A stretch of 64,000 bases of DNA, taken from assembly GCF_041224545.1 (NCBI RefSeq), contig NZ_JBGFGP010000143.1, positions 62,001-126,000 of the forward strand, read 5' to 3'. Source of the DNA: Sedimentitalea sp041224545 (GTDB taxonomy: Bacteria > Pseudomonadota > Alphaproteobacteria > Rhodobacterales > Rhodobacteraceae). Position numbers and translations under genes: made by a program. The notes beneath the pieces were generated by a model. That model was given only the letters and a program-made list of their open reading frames with translations, was not told where the DNA came from and made no database searches. Below are positions 45,661-55,657 of the stretch, one piece after another; position 1 is the first letter of the stretch; every line of letters starts with the position of its first letter.

Positions 45661-46602
45661 ATGACAATTCTTGTGGCCGATGTGGGCGGCACCAACACGC
45701 GACTGGCGCTTGTCGACGGGTCGGGTTCGGTTGGCGAAACAATCCGGTTCCTGAATGATGATTTCGCGACCTTTCCGGCGCTGCTGGCGGCCTATGCGGC
45801 GCGCTGCGCGCCTCCGGTACTCTCCGGGTGCTGCATCGCAATCGCAGGTCCGGTCACCGAAGAAATCGCGCGGTTGACCAATCGGGACTGGCATTTTGAC
45901 CGGTCCGACATCGCGGCGGCCCTGCCCGGTCTGCTTCCCGGTTCTGTGCGGCTTATCAATGACCTCGCGGCGCTGGGCCATGCATTGCCGGCCCTGACGT
46001 CCTTGCAATTGGCGGACATTCGGAAGACGCCTGCGACAAAGGCCGGAAATGGTCAGGCGGTCGTGATGGGGCTCGGGACCGGGGTCAACATCTGCCTCGC
46101 CAAGACGACCGCGCTCGGCAACGTGGTGATCGAGGCCGAGCTTGGTCATGCCAGCCTTCCCCAAAGCGTCTCTGACACGCTAAGTGCCGCGATTGGCATC
46201 AGGGTGGCGGATTTCCCGACGGTCGAAGAGCTGTTTGCCGGGCGCGGCCTTTCACGGCTCTACGGAATTCTATCCGGTCAAACCCAGAGGGCGGGGCAGG
46301 CGATATTGGCGGAGTATGACCGGGGCGCCGCCGGAAAAACGGCCGAAACGGTCGACCTGATGGCCGGGTTGCTCGGGCGCATGGCGCGCGAACTGGTCTA
46401 TATGTATCAACCGTTTGGCGGCATCCATTTTGCCGGCAGCGTCGCGCGCGGAATTCTCGGCTCCGCTGCCCGGGCGCGCTTTCTCGCATGTTTCGAGGCT
46501 CCGGGCCGGTTCGACGATCACATCGCGCGGGTGCCGGTTCGGGTCATTGTCGATGATGCGGCGGCCCTGACCGGGGCCGCCCAGGTATGCGTGGCCGAGT
46601 GA
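45661..46602 (+). CDS. glk: Glucokinase
   Basis: 313 aa. Glk-type (not ROK) glucokinase: ILVADVGGTNTRLALVDG at the N-terminus binds phosphate; CCIAIAGPVTEEIARLTNRDW and INDLAALGHAL contain the glucose-binding Asn/Asp; AVVMGLGTGVNICLAK and the EAELGHASLP Glu/His follow. It phosphorylates cytosolic glucose. Placement behind the ROK operator suggests control together with the xylose genes. Confidence 0.9.
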   Translation: MTILVADVGGTNTRLALVDGSGSVGETIRFLNDDFATFPALLAAYAARCAPPVLSGCCIAIAGPVTEEIARLTNRDWHFDRSDIAAALPGLLPGSVRLINDLAALGHALPALTSLQLADIRKTPATKAGNGQAVVMGLGTGVNICLAKTTALGNVVIEAELGHASLPQSVSDTLSAAIGIRVADFPTVEELFAGRGLSRLYGILSGQTQRAGQAILAEYDRGAAGKTAETVDLMAGLLGRMARELVYMYQPFGGIHFAGSVARGILGSAARARFLACFEAPGRFDDHIARVPVRVIVDDAAALTGAAQVCVAE

Positions 46603-46626
46603 GGTGCCGTCGGCAGCCGCACTGCT

Positions 46627-49600
46627 TCAGTAGTCCCGTTCAAAGAACAGGCCGATGCCGGTGTCGCCTTCCCGATCGACCGTGCCCTTGACGGTCAGAT
46701 TCTCGGACACATCGAGATTGAGGTTGACTTCGGTATCGCCCTGGGTGTTCACGGTGATGTCCGTATAGACCCCGTCGGCCAGATATTTGCCCGCGCCGAA
46801 CTGTGCCCTGCCATCATCGTCGGTGCCGATGTCGAACGTATCGACACCCAGTCCGTCGCGCGCCTTGGCATTGGCTCCGCCACCTGCGCCGCTGAGCGTC
46901 GCGAGCGACGCGGCGAGCTGCGCGACCTTGATCGGCGAAAGTTCCGAATACTGGTTGCCAAACAGCAGCATCGCCAGGGCCTCTTCACTGGGCCGTTCCG
47001 GGTCGGACTCGACCTTGACCTTGGGTTTGGTGAGTGGGCCGGATATTTCCAGCGTCGCGTCACCGTCAGATGTTGTCGTGGTGGCGGCAAACTCCATATA
47101 GGGTTCCAGATCGCCCTGCAGCGTCACCAGCCCCTTTGAGAGCTTCAGCCGCCGTCCCAGCAAGTCGAGATTGCCCCGGATCAGACCGATCTGGCCCGAT
47201 GGGGCCGGATTCGCGACGGTGCCGCGGATCTGGATGTCGCCGCCCAGTTCGGCCTGCAGACCGCGGCCCCTCACGAAGACCTTGTTTTCGGCGACGAGCC
47301 GGATATCGAGCGCGATATCGGGACCACCGCCACCGCCGCTGTCGGTCTTGATCAGACCGGCCCGGTCGCGCGTTGTCCGCTGGGCGGCGGTTTCGCCGGT
47401 GTGAATGATCTCGGGGATCGGCGCCGCGCCCAGTGAACCGGAAATCGAATTTATGTCTATATTGGTCTCGCCAAAGCGGATATCTCCGGCGAGGCGGCCG
47501 CTTCCGGCAAGCGCGCCGGTATAGGCAACACGTCCATTGGCAGACGACTCGAAAATCACGTTGTCGGTCAGGACAAGCTGTTGCAGCTCGGTCACGATCG
47601 ACGCATCAAACGGGGGTTTCAGGCTGACCGGTCCGTTGATGACGATGCGCCCGCCCGCGCGCGCAGCGGCAGAGACGGAAATATTGGCCGAGCCGTTCGC
47701 CAGCACGATTTCAGCATCCAGATCATCTATTGCCTGTCGCACCGAAGGGATGGCGACCGTGGCATTGCTGGCGCTGATGCGCCCGCTCAGAGATTCGGGC
47801 TTGAGCTCGCCCCTGAGCGCGAGATCAAAGCGCGCGGCCCCGCGCACCGAGTTCGGCTCGATGATGCGGTTCGCAAGGGCGAGTTGCAACTGTCCCTTGG
47901 CGGTGACGTCCGACTCGAGCGTGGTTTGATTGACCGTCCCGCCGACCTCGGCCGAAAGCCCGCCGGGTCCGGTGGCATTGCTGGCAATGGTCCAGAGGTC
48001 GGCGTCGCGCGATGCGGTGCCCTTGGCGGTGATCTGCCCCGGGAAATCGGGCGCAAAGCGTTCGATGCGCACGATTGTCGCATCATAGCTGGCGTCGATT
48101 TTGCCGTTCGGATCCATGCGCCCGTTCACTGTTACGACAGAACCCGCCGGACCCTTGGCATCTGTCGCGACCTGCCATGTGTCATCGTTGCGCTTGGCGG
48201 TGCCATTGAGATCGAGCGACCCGACGAGTTCCGGGACAAAGCGTTCGAGCCTGGCCACCGTTGCGTCGTATTGCGCGTCGATGTCCCCGTCGGGTGTCAT
48301 GCTTCCCCGCAGCTGTGCAACCGAGCCAGCCGGCCCCGTGACGTCGCTTTCCACCTGCCAGGTATCGGAGATTCGCGACGCCGTGCCCTTGGCCTCGAGC
48401 GCGCCGACCAGTTGTGGAACGAAGCGTTCCATTTTGGCCACGGTTGCGTCGTATTGCGCCCTGATATCCCCTTCGGGCGTCATGCTGCCCCGCAGTTGTG
48501 CGACCGAGCCTTCCGGTCCCGTGACGTTGCTGTCCACCTGCCAGGTGTCGGAGATGCGTGATGCGGTGCCCTTGGCGTTGACCGCGCCGACCAGCTGCGG
48601 AACGAAGCGTTCGATACGGGCCACGGTTGCATCATAGCGCGCGTCGATGTCCCCCTCGGCATTCATGTTGCCCCGCAGCCGGGCGACCGAACCCTCCGGC
48701 CCCGTGATGTCGCTGGCCACTTGCCAGGCGTTCTCGACGCGCTGCGCGGTGCCTTCCGCCTGGATCGAGCCGGTCAGTTGCGGAATGAAGCGTTCAACCT
48801 GCGCGATCGTGGCGTCATAGCGCCCGTCGATCTCGCCCTCGGGGGTCATGCTGCCAGTGAGTTTGACAAAGGACCCCTGCGGCCCTGTCACGTCGCTGGT
48901 CACCTGCCACCGGTCATCCTCGCGCAATGCGCGCCCTTCGGCCCGGATGCTGCCGACGATCTGCGGGATGAAGTTATCGACACCGTTGAGCACTGCCGCA
49001 TAGCTGACGTCGACCGTTCCATCGGATGCGAGTTCACCATCCAGATCGGCAAATGACTCTTGTGGTCCGGTGACACGAAGCTTGCCGTTTGCTGTCTTGC
49101 CGCGCTGGACCATGTCGCCCGTTATGACGACCGGACCGCTCATGTCGGGGACGACGCGGCCGAGGTCGTCCAGTTTGGCGCTGAACTCCAGATTGGTGTC
49201 GCCGCTGCTCACGTTCCCCGTGGCCTCTGCCGTCAATGCCGTGCCATCGAGTGTAAACCGCTCGATATCCAGCCCGTCTTCGTCGCGTTCGGCTTTCAGA
49301 GCAATCGTGGTCTGTCCGGTGATCAGCGGATCAACCTGCGCGATGCCGCTCTCGAGATCCTGCGCCTCGACGTTGAGGTCAAAATCGAACATGCCGCTGA
49401 GCGGGGTGCCGATGCCGGTGATCGTGGCGGTGACCGCGCCACCGAGATCCCGGCCCGCAATCGCCGAAAAACGGGACAGGTCCGAGGCCGTCACCTTGGC
49501 CGTGCCATCGACGCGGAACCCGCTTTCGAGCCCGTCAACTTCGGCATCGATATTTGCCGCATAATCCGTGCCGCTCAGCGTAAAATCGCTGAGCTTCAGG

Positions 49601-50976
49601 ACCGAGCCGGATTCCGTTGCAAAATTTCCGAGCAGTTCGACATCGCTCCCGACGGCCTCGTCAAGCCGGTTGTCGGCAAAGTCTATGCCCCGGATCGCCG
49701 CGTTGAGTTTGCCATCTAGCTGCATGCCGCCATCCTGCTCCAGCATGCCGTCGGCGTTGATCTGGGCGCGCGACACCACCAGGTCGGGCCGGTTCACGCC
49801 ATCGACGCCCAGCAGGAGCGTCCACCGGTCGTCGCGCTCGGCGTCGAACTGTGCGGAGAAGGTCGCGCCCTTGATCGCGGTGCGGGGTTCGCCCATCGGC
49901 AGGACGACTTCGTCGCCGTTCGGCGGAGAAATGCGCCCGTCAAGCGCCACGCGTTCGAGCTGTCCCGACCCGGCGACGTCCAGCGTTCCGTTCACCATGA
50001 GCGCGTCCGAGAGCACGTTGAGCCGCCGGATCGCGAGCCGCCCCTCCGGACCGGATTGTCCCGACAGTTGCAGCTGGGTATCGGTGCCAAAGAACTCCTG
50101 GTACTGTGGCGCAAGCAGGGGGCTGATGTCGCCGGCAAGCGTCGCATCGAACCCGGTTCCGGGCTGGGCGTTCGCGCCCGCATCGGGATCGGTCACGCTT
50201 TGCAGGCGCACCTGACCGCCCAGACGCTCGACCTCGTCCGAGGCCAGCGCGATATCGGCAGTAAAGTCGCTGACCGGCCCTTCGCCCTTGGCGGTCAGAG
50301 ACAGCGACGGCCGGTCCGGAATGGACAGCAGTTCTGAGACCAGCCCGCCCTGGGCTTCGGCGAGGGTCACATCCACCACGATCTGGCTGGTTTCATTGTC
50401 GAACCCGGCAACCAGATCGAGCCTGTCGGTATCGCGGTCGAGCCGGATGACGCCGAGATCGGTTCTGAGGCTGCCATCCGCGAGGCTGAGCGCACCGGCG
50501 ACCGACAGTTCGGCGGCAATACCCACCAGCGGTTTGCCCAGTTCGACGCGGTCGACCTTCAGCTCGCTCAATTCGATCGCAACCGGAAGTTCCGGCAACT
50601 GAAACGGCGTCGCCTCGGCTTCGGGCAGCGGCTCTTCCGTCTCGGTCGGGGTGGGTTTGCGGGCCAGGATGATCTCGCCCGCGCTCAGCGTATTGACCGA
50701 AAAGCGTCCGCGAATGAGCGCGAGCCGGTTCCAGTCGAGCACGACATCCGAAACCGTCAGCCAGACGCCGTCATCGTCCGAAACCGTCAGCTTTTCGATA
50801 CTGGCCCGCGAACTGAATGCCCCGTCCAGTCCGGTGACCTTGATATAGCGATTTTCGCCCGACAGGTTATCCTGCAACAGGTTGACGAGAAAGCCGCCGC
50901 TTTCCTCTTCCTCCTGCGCATGGGCGAATGTGGAAAAGCACGTGAATGCCACCAGTGCACATGTTCGGATACGCAT
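46627..50976 (-). CDS. tamB: Translocation and assembly module protein TamB
   Basis: 1449 aa. Signal peptide MRIRTCALVAFTCFSTFAHA. A long beta-helical AsmA/TamB-like body, then the conserved C-terminal TamB domain: PKVKVESDPERPSEEALAML, LLFGNQYSELSPIKVAQLAA and NVKGTVDREGDTGIGLFFER-like end. TamB spans the periplasm and works with TamA in outer-membrane protein insertion or lipid transport. The first codon overlaps the tamA stop (TGATG). Seven 61-residue repeats occupy about residues 598-1024. Confidence 0.93.
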   Translation of the reverse strand: MRIRTCALVAFTCFSTFAHAQEEEESGGFLVNLLQDNLSGENRYIKVTGLDGAFSSRASIEKLTVSDDDGVWLTVSDVVLDWNRLALIRGRFSVNTLSAGEIILARKPTPTETEEPLPEAEATPFQLPELPVAIELSELKVDRVELGKPLVGIAAELSVAGALSLADGSLRTDLGVIRLDRDTDRLDLVAGFDNETSQIVVDVTLAEAQGGLVSELLSIPDRPSLSLTAKGEGPVSDFTADIALASDEVERLGGQVRLQSVTDPDAGANAQPGTGFDATLAGDISPLLAPQYQEFFGTDTQLQLSGQSGPEGRLAIRRLNVLSDALMVNGTLDVAGSGQLERVALDGRISPPNGDEVVLPMGEPRTAIKGATFSAQFDAERDDRWTLLLGVDGVNRPDLVVSRAQINADGMLEQDGGMQLDGKLNAAIRGIDFADNRLDEAVGSDVELLGNFATESGSVLKLSDFTLSGTDYAANIDAEVDGLESGFRVDGTAKVTASDLSRFSAIAGRDLGGAVTATITGIGTPLSGMFDFDLNVEAQDLESGIAQVDPLITGQTTIALKAERDEDGLDIERFTLDGTALTAEATGNVSSGDTNLEFSAKLDDLGRVVPDMSGPVVITGDMVQRGKTANGKLRVTGPQESFADLDGELASDGTVDVSYAAVLNGVDNFIPQIVGSIRAEGRALREDDRWQVTSDVTGPQGSFVKLTGSMTPEGEIDGRYDATIAQVERFIPQLTGSIQAEGTAQRVENAWQVASDITGPEGSVARLRGNMNAEGDIDARYDATVARIERFVPQLVGAVNAKGTASRISDTWQVDSNVTGPEGSVAQLRGSMTPEGDIRAQYDATVAKMERFVPQLVGALEAKGTASRISDTWQVESDVTGPAGSVAQLRGSMTPDGDIDAQYDATVARLERFVPELVGSLDLNGTAKRNDDTWQVATDAKGPAGSVVTVNGRMDPNGKIDASYDATIVRIERFAPDFPGQITAKGTASRDADLWTIASNATGPGGLSAEVGGTVNQTTLESDVTAKGQLQLALANRIIEPNSVRGAARFDLALRGELKPESLSGRISASNATVAIPSVRQAIDDLDAEIVLANGSANISVSAAARAGGRIVINGPVSLKPPFDASIVTELQQLVLTDNVIFESSANGRVAYTGALAGSGRLAGDIRFGETNIDINSISGSLGAAPIPEIIHTGETAAQRTTRDRAGLIKTDSGGGGGPDIALDIRLVAENKVFVRGRGLQAELGGDIQIRGTVANPAPSGQIGLIRGNLDLLGRRLKLSKGLVTLQGDLEPYMEFAATTTTSDGDATLEISGPLTKPKVKVESDPERPSEEALAMLLFGNQYSELSPIKVAQLAASLATLSGAGGGANAKARDGLGVDTFDIGTDDDGRAQFGAGKYLADGVYTDITVNTQGDTEVNLNLDVSENLTVKGTVDREGDTGIGLFFERDY
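47905..49185 (-). repeat. Seven 183-bp in-frame tandem repeats within tamB
   Basis: Six clear units begin at the Tyr codons ending at 49002, 48819, 48636, 48453, 48270 and 48087, exactly 183 bp apart; a more diverged seventh precedes them (49185-49003). Unit pattern: YDATVARIERFVPQLVG, AKGTASR, DTWQV, TGPEGSVAQLRGSMTPEGD. Spacing is perfect with no indels; the units at 48636 and 48453 are the most alike. Points to duplication of one beta-helical module. Confidence 0.9.
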
Positions 50977-52778
50977 CAGAATGCCTGCCCAATGCCAAGA
51001 TAGAATTGCAGCCCGTCATCGGTGGTGCCCTCGACCGGCATCGCAAGATCGAGCCGCAACGGTCCGAGCCCGCCCAGATCGTAGCGCACGCCCAGACCAG
51101 CGCCGGAATGATACGGCGAACCGGAGGTGACGAATTGGTCCTGGCCGACGGCGGCGATGTCAAAGAAACCAACCAGCGAAATCGCATCCGTGATCCGGCC
51201 ACGTATTTCTGCGGAGAGCCCCAGCAGCGAACGTCCGCCCGAGATCCCGCCGTTGACCGCGACGCCGAGCGATTCATAGGGCTGGCCGCGTACCGTGCCG
51301 GCTCCACCCGAATAAAACAGGAACTCGGGCGAAATGTCCGAAAGGCTCGGGCCGATCACCGTGCCCAGTTGCAGACGACCGGCGAGAACGATCGATGCGC
51401 TTGAGGTCAGGCTCAGGTAGCCACGCGCGTCGAAATATCCGTACACGCCGGATTCGGTGTCGTTAAGCCCGAGAAACGGGGTCACGAACGAATCGAGGAA
51501 ATAGCCCTTGTTGGCGCTGACCTTGCTGTCGCGCTCGTCCCAGTTCACCCGCAGCGGAAAGGTCATCAGATAGAAATCACGTTCGCCGAACACATCGTCT
51601 GCGCGGCTGAGCCCGGCATTGACGCCCAGCTCGGCATACAGGGTGTCCGAGAACACGCGGCGCACGCCGCCACCGAGGTAAAAGCGGGTCAGGGTATAGT
51701 GTTCCTGATTGTCGGTGCCGATCTGACCCAGGTAGAAGATGCTGTCATCGGGGCCGAGCTTGGCGGGTTGGTCCAGCCGGATCGACAGGCCGCCATCAAT
51801 CGGTTCCTCGCCGCCGATATTGCTGACGCTGCCTTCGATCTGGAATCGCTCTGCGTTGCCAAAAAGGTTGCGGTGCATCCAGCTGGCCGACAGTTCCACT
51901 CCCTGGCTCGACGAGATCGAGGCACCGAACGACACGCGCCGTGGCACCTGGTCAACGACGACCGCATCGAAATCCAGCGTGCCATCCGGGTTCGGCGTTT
52001 CCGCTTCGCTCAGCGTGACGGATGAAAACGATCCGGTCCGGCGCAGGCGGGTGCCGACCAGTTGTACCTTTTCGGGGTCATAGACCTCGCCGGTGGGAAA
52101 ACCCGCGATCTTGCCGATTGCTTCGGGGCGCACATAGGAATCCTGCGGAATATTCAGCTTGCCAAAACGCAGCTTTGGCCCCGGTGCCAGCGTGATGTCC
52201 GCGTCGAGAACCGCCTGGCGGTTCCTGGCAACGATACGCTGCTGGCCGACATTGGCCTTGGCATGGCCGACATTGCGCCATTGCTGGACCCCGGCCGAGG
52301 CGGCATCGCGGATCGCCCCGGTTGTCGCGATCTGACCACTTGCAAAATTCTCGGGCAGTTCGGTATCCGGTGCCAGCGGGGCAATCCGGGCCTGACCAAA
52401 TGTAAAGGCCGGTCCCGTCTGCACGGATATCGCGACGCTGTTGACGGTGCCGGGCGCATCCAGCACGGGGATGGTCGCGGCTTCGCGCCCGTTGACGCGA
52501 ATATTGACCACCGGGCTGAAATAGCCTTCGTCATACAGAATCTGCACCAGCGTCGCGTAATCCGACAACGATGCAGCCAGAAGCTCCTGCGCGTCATCCA
52601 GCCCGTTGGCCTCTGCGTTCATGATCGAAGATGCTTCGATCAACCTTTCGCGCACCTCGTCGGACGCACCGGGGGCGGTCAGGCTGGTGGTCAGTGCTGC
52701 GGCAAGGCCGGGGGCGATGGCAAAACACGCGGCAACCAGGGTTTGGTTCAAACCGGTCCTGCGACGGACATGCTGCAT
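50976..52778 (-). CDS. tamA: Outer-membrane assembly protein TamA (Omp85 family)
   Basis: 600 aa. Signal peptide about residues 1-28 (LVAACFAIAPGLAAA). POTRA-like repeats follow (about 30-260, including YATLVQILYDEGYFSPVVNI and LRFGKLNIPQDSYV). The C-terminal 16-strand barrel contains the Omp85 lid-lock motif (SGGAGTVRGQPYESLG) and ends in Phe (LQFYLGIGQAF). It partners TamB, encoded immediately downstream. Confidence 0.94.
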   Translation of the reverse strand: MQHVRRRTGLNQTLVAACFAIAPGLAAALTTSLTAPGASDEVRERLIEASSIMNAEANGLDDAQELLAASLSDYATLVQILYDEGYFSPVVNIRVNGREAATIPVLDAPGTVNSVAISVQTGPAFTFGQARIAPLAPDTELPENFASGQIATTGAIRDAASAGVQQWRNVGHAKANVGQQRIVARNRQAVLDADITLAPGPKLRFGKLNIPQDSYVRPEAIGKIAGFPTGEVYDPEKVQLVGTRLRRTGSFSSVTLSEAETPNPDGTLDFDAVVVDQVPRRVSFGASISSSQGVELSASWMHRNLFGNAERFQIEGSVSNIGGEEPIDGGLSIRLDQPAKLGPDDSIFYLGQIGTDNQEHYTLTRFYLGGGVRRVFSDTLYAELGVNAGLSRADDVFGERDFYLMTFPLRVNWDERDSKVSANKGYFLDSFVTPFLGLNDTESGVYGYFDARGYLSLTSSASIVLAGRLQLGTVIGPSLSDISPEFLFYSGGAGTVRGQPYESLGVAVNGGISGGRSLLGLSAEIRGRITDAISLVGFFDIAAVGQDQFVTSGSPYHSGAGLGVRYDLGGLGPLRLDLAMPVEGTTDDGLQFYLGIGQAF

Positions 52779-52911
52779 TACGAGATCTCCGGATCGTCAC
52801 TCTTACTGACGCGGCTACCCTATGTGACCTCCGCGCGTTGTTCAGCAATACCTAACATGATCGTGTCTCAAGAAAACCGTAAACTGCGCTGCCTGTCGGT
52901 GTTGTGAAACG

Positions 52912-54153
52912 CTACTGCGCCGCATCCTGCTGGGCGGTGCGATACCATTTCACGATGGCGGCGCGATCCTCCGGTTCCATGAAGGTGACATTGGCGGGCG
53001 GCATTGCGTGGCTGACCCCCGCCTGAAGGTAGATGGCCTTGGCGTTGCGCGCGATGTCGGCCTCGGTTTCCAGCAATACGCCTTTGGGGGCCCATAGCAT
53101 GCCGTCCCAGACAGGTTCGCGCGCATGGCACATCGAGCAACGTCCCATGACCACGTCGTGCGCCGCCTCGAAACCCTCTGCCGCCGCCATGCGGGTTTCA
53201 TAGACGGTCAGCGGTTGTGCTTCGGCTGTTTCCACATCCCTGTACATCGGCGCGGTTGACAGCCAGATGATCGCGATGAAGAGCAGTGCGGTCACCAGCC
53301 ATGTCCAGGTCGGATTGCCGGTGCCGGCGTGGCGGGTGTTGAAATAGTGCCGGATCGTGACCCCCATCAGGAACACCAGCGATGCAATGATCCAGTTATA
53401 CTCGGTGGCGAAGGCCAACGGGTAGTGGTTGGACAGCATCAGGAAGATGACCGGCAAAGTCAGATAGTTGTTATGGGTCGAGCGCAGCTTGGCGATCTTG
53501 CCGTATTTCGGGTCTGGCGTGCGTCCCGCCTTGAGATCAGCGACGACGATCCGCTGGTTGGGCATGATCACGAAAAACACATTTGCCGTCATGATCGTTG
53601 CGGTGAACGCCCCCAGGTGCAGCATCATCGCGCGGCCGGTGAAAATCTGGTCATAGCCCCAGCCCATCACGACCAGCATCACGAACAGCAACATCATCAA
53701 CAGGGTCGGGCGCTCGGCCAGCGTAGATTTGCAGAGGAAGTCGTAGACGATCCAGCCGATGGTCAGCGATGCGGCAGAGATCAGGATCGCCTGCCAGACC
53801 GCGAGATCCGCCTTGGCGGCGTCGATGAGATAAAGTTCGGCCCCGGCCCAGTAGACCACCATCAAGAGCGCCGCTCCGCTCAGCCAGGTGGTATAGCTTT
53901 CCCATTTGAACCAGATCAGGTGTTCGGGCATCTGCGCCGGCGCAACCAGGTATTTGCGGATGTGATAGAAACCGCCGCCATGAACCTGCCATTCCTCGCC
54001 ATGCGCTCCGGGTGGCAGGTCGGGCGCCTTGCGCAAGCCAAGGTCAAGCGCGATGAAATAGAAGGATGACCCGATCCAGGCCATTGCCGTGATCACGTGC
54101 AGCCAGCGCAGGGCAAAGGCTGCCCAGTCCCAGAATGCGAGAAAGTCATACAT
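52912..54153 (-). CDS. puuD: Membrane urate hydroxylase PuuD with cytochrome c domain
   Basis: 413 aa from ATG 54153. Eight or so hydrophobic segments (LRWLHVITAMAWIGSSFYFI, LTIGWIVYDFL, MMLHLGAFTATIMTANVFFV and others) are followed by a C-terminal cytochrome c with heme-binding GRCSMCHAREP and axial-Met candidate AMPPANV. PuuD oxidises urate to 5-hydroxyisourate, passing electrons to the respiratory chain rather than making peroxide. It starts the urate pathway in this cluster and is divergent from the LysR gene. Confidence 0.93.
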   Translation of the reverse strand: MYDFLAFWDWAAFALRWLHVITAMAWIGSSFYFIALDLGLRKAPDLPPGAHGEEWQVHGGGFYHIRKYLVAPAQMPEHLIWFKWESYTTWLSGAALLMVVYWAGAELYLIDAAKADLAVWQAILISAASLTIGWIVYDFLCKSTLAERPTLLMMLLFVMLVVMGWGYDQIFTGRAMMLHLGAFTATIMTANVFFVIMPNQRIVVADLKAGRTPDPKYGKIAKLRSTHNNYLTLPVIFLMLSNHYPLAFATEYNWIIASLVFLMGVTIRHYFNTRHAGTGNPTWTWLVTALLFIAIIWLSTAPMYRDVETAEAQPLTVYETRMAAAEGFEAAHDVVMGRCSMCHAREPVWDGMLWAPKGVLLETEADIARNAKAIYLQAGVSHAMPPANVTFMEPEDRAAIVKWYRTAQQDAAQ

Positions 54154-54212
54154 GCCGCGTCTCCCGATAGATTGCGGACAGCCTATGCAAACCCGCCTTT
54201 GTTCGGTATTCC

Positions 54213-54233
54213 GATATAGTACCAAGCTGTATC
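54213..54233. promoter_or_regulatory. LysR-type operator candidate between puuD and the LysR gene
   Basis: Imperfect palindrome GATATAG-taccaag-CTGTATC (6 of 7 pairing) containing a T-N11-A core, in the 95-bp divergent region, 15 bp before the regulator start. This is the usual place and shape for LysR autoregulation and control of the divergent target puuD. Confidence 0.5.
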
Positions 54234-54248
54234 AAAAATTCTGGAACA

Positions 54249-55181
54249 ATGTCCTATCTCGACAACATCAGAACCTTTGTCCGTGTCTATGAATTGGGCA
54301 GCATGTCCGCCGCGGGGCGCGATTTGCGCATCTCTCCTGCGGTGACGTCGGCCCGGATATCGCAGCTTGAGGATCATCTGAATGTGCGGCTGTTTCAGCG
54401 TACCACCCGCAACCTGACGCCGACAGAACAGGGCCGCGCGTTTTACGATGGGGCGTGCCAGGTGCTCGACACGGTCGAACAGGCCGAGGCGCGGGTGATC
54501 AACCTGACGGAAAACCCGCGCGGTTCGCTCTTCGTTGCGGCGCCGCTGGGTGTGGGGCGACGGCTGATTGCGCCGCAGGTGCCGGAATTTCTCGGACAAT
54601 ATCCCCAGATCGACATGCGGTTGCGATTGACGGATCGCTCGGTCGACCTGACGACCGAGGGGCTCGATCTCGCATTTTTTCTCGGGCAGCCCGAAGACAG
54701 CAACCTTCGTATTCGCAAGATTGCAGATTGCCAGAGGGTGATGGTGGCCGCCCCGTCCTATGTCGCTGCGCGTGGTCATCCCGATTCGGGGACGGATCTG
54801 GTGAAGGACAAGCATGAATGCCTGAACCTGCGCTTTCCCGGTGCAACCGAGTTTCAATGGCGGCTGATGACGGCAGACGGCCCGCAACGCTTTGCCGTCT
54901 CGGGGCGCTATGAATGTGACGATGGCGATGTGCTGACCGACTGGGCGCTGGGCGGGCAGGGCGTTGCGATGAAGCCGGTTTTCGAGGTGGCGGAACATCT
55001 GCGAAGCGGCGCATTGTTGCCAGTGGCGCAATCCACCCCACCGGTTCCCGTGCAGATGGCGTGCCTGTATACCCATCGCCGCCACCAGGATCCCAAGACA
55101 CGGCTGTTCATGGAGTTCATCGCCGAACGTGTCGGCGACGCCGTGACAGGAGCCGAGGCCGGGGTTCAACTGCCGCGATAG
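54249..55181 (+). CDS. LysR family regulator, probable control of urate genes
   Basis: 310 aa. N-terminal winged HTH (VRVYELGSMSAAGRDLRISP, ARISQLEDHLNVRLFQRTTR, LTPTEQG), then the effector-binding LysR substrate domain (GSLFVAAPLGVGRRLIAPQV). It lies between puuD and uraH, overlapping the uraH 3' end by 16 bp. A role controlling urate degradation is inferred from position. Confidence 0.9.
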   Translation: MSYLDNIRTFVRVYELGSMSAAGRDLRISPAVTSARISQLEDHLNVRLFQRTTRNLTPTEQGRAFYDGACQVLDTVEQAEARVINLTENPRGSLFVAAPLGVGRRLIAPQVPEFLGQYPQIDMRLRLTDRSVDLTTEGLDLAFFLGQPEDSNLRIRKIADCQRVMVAAPSYVAARGHPDSGTDLVKDKHECLNLRFPGATEFQWRLMTADGPQRFAVSGRYECDDGDVLTDWALGGQGVAMKPVFEVAEHLRSGALLPVAQSTPPVPVQMACLYTHRRHQDPKTRLFMEFIAERVGDAVTGAEAGVQLPR

Positions 55182-55519
55182 GTGGAATAGCCAAACGGCG
55201 AAAGCAGCAGCGGCACATGGTAATGCGCCGCTTCCGACATGCCAAAGCGCAGCGGGATGACGTCGAGGAAACGCGGTGTCTCGGGAGGTGTGCCGGTCGC
55301 ATCGAGGTAGTCGCCTGCGTGAAACAGCAACTCGTATTCGCCAAGGGCGAATTCGCTGGCGGGCAAAATCTGTTCGTCGGTGCGCCCGTCCGAATTGGTC
55401 GTCAGGGTCTTCAGAAGGGTGCGTTCGGATCCGTCGATACGAAACAGCTCGATGCGGATGCCCTGGGCCGGGCAGCCCCGGGCGGTGTCCAGAACATGGG
55501 TGGTGAGATATCCGGTCAT
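55166..55519 (-). CDS. uraH: 5-Hydroxyisourate hydrolase (transthyretin-like)
   Basis: 117 aa from ATG 55519. Converts 5-hydroxyisourate to OHCU. The transthyretin-like signatures are present: TTHVLDTARGCPAQGIRIEL at the N-terminus (active-site His), GRTDEQIL and the C-terminal HYHVPLLLSPFGYSTYRGS (His-x-His and YRGS). No signal peptide, so cytosolic. Divergent from puuE. Confidence 0.96.
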   Translation of the reverse strand: MTGYLTTHVLDTARGCPAQGIRIELFRIDGSERTLLKTLTTNSDGRTDEQILPASEFALGEYELLFHAGDYLDATGTPPETPRFLDVIPLRFGMSEAAHYHVPLLLSPFGYSTYRGS

Positions 55520-55657
55520 CAATCGACTCCTGAATTTGGTTAAGGTGTGCCGCAGGCATCGATTCTGTGCAAACACCGCCTTGCTGATAGTGTTGTTAGA
55601 TTTTTTTGAAAAACACTGGCATTGTTCTGATTTACAAGGGGGAAAACCCGGAGGCAC

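Noticed and set aside
48100..48640. The tandem repeats as a CRISPR array or other non-coding repeat
   Set aside because: The period is 183 bp, always in frame with tamB, with the protein pattern conserved; there are no short repeats with unique spacers.
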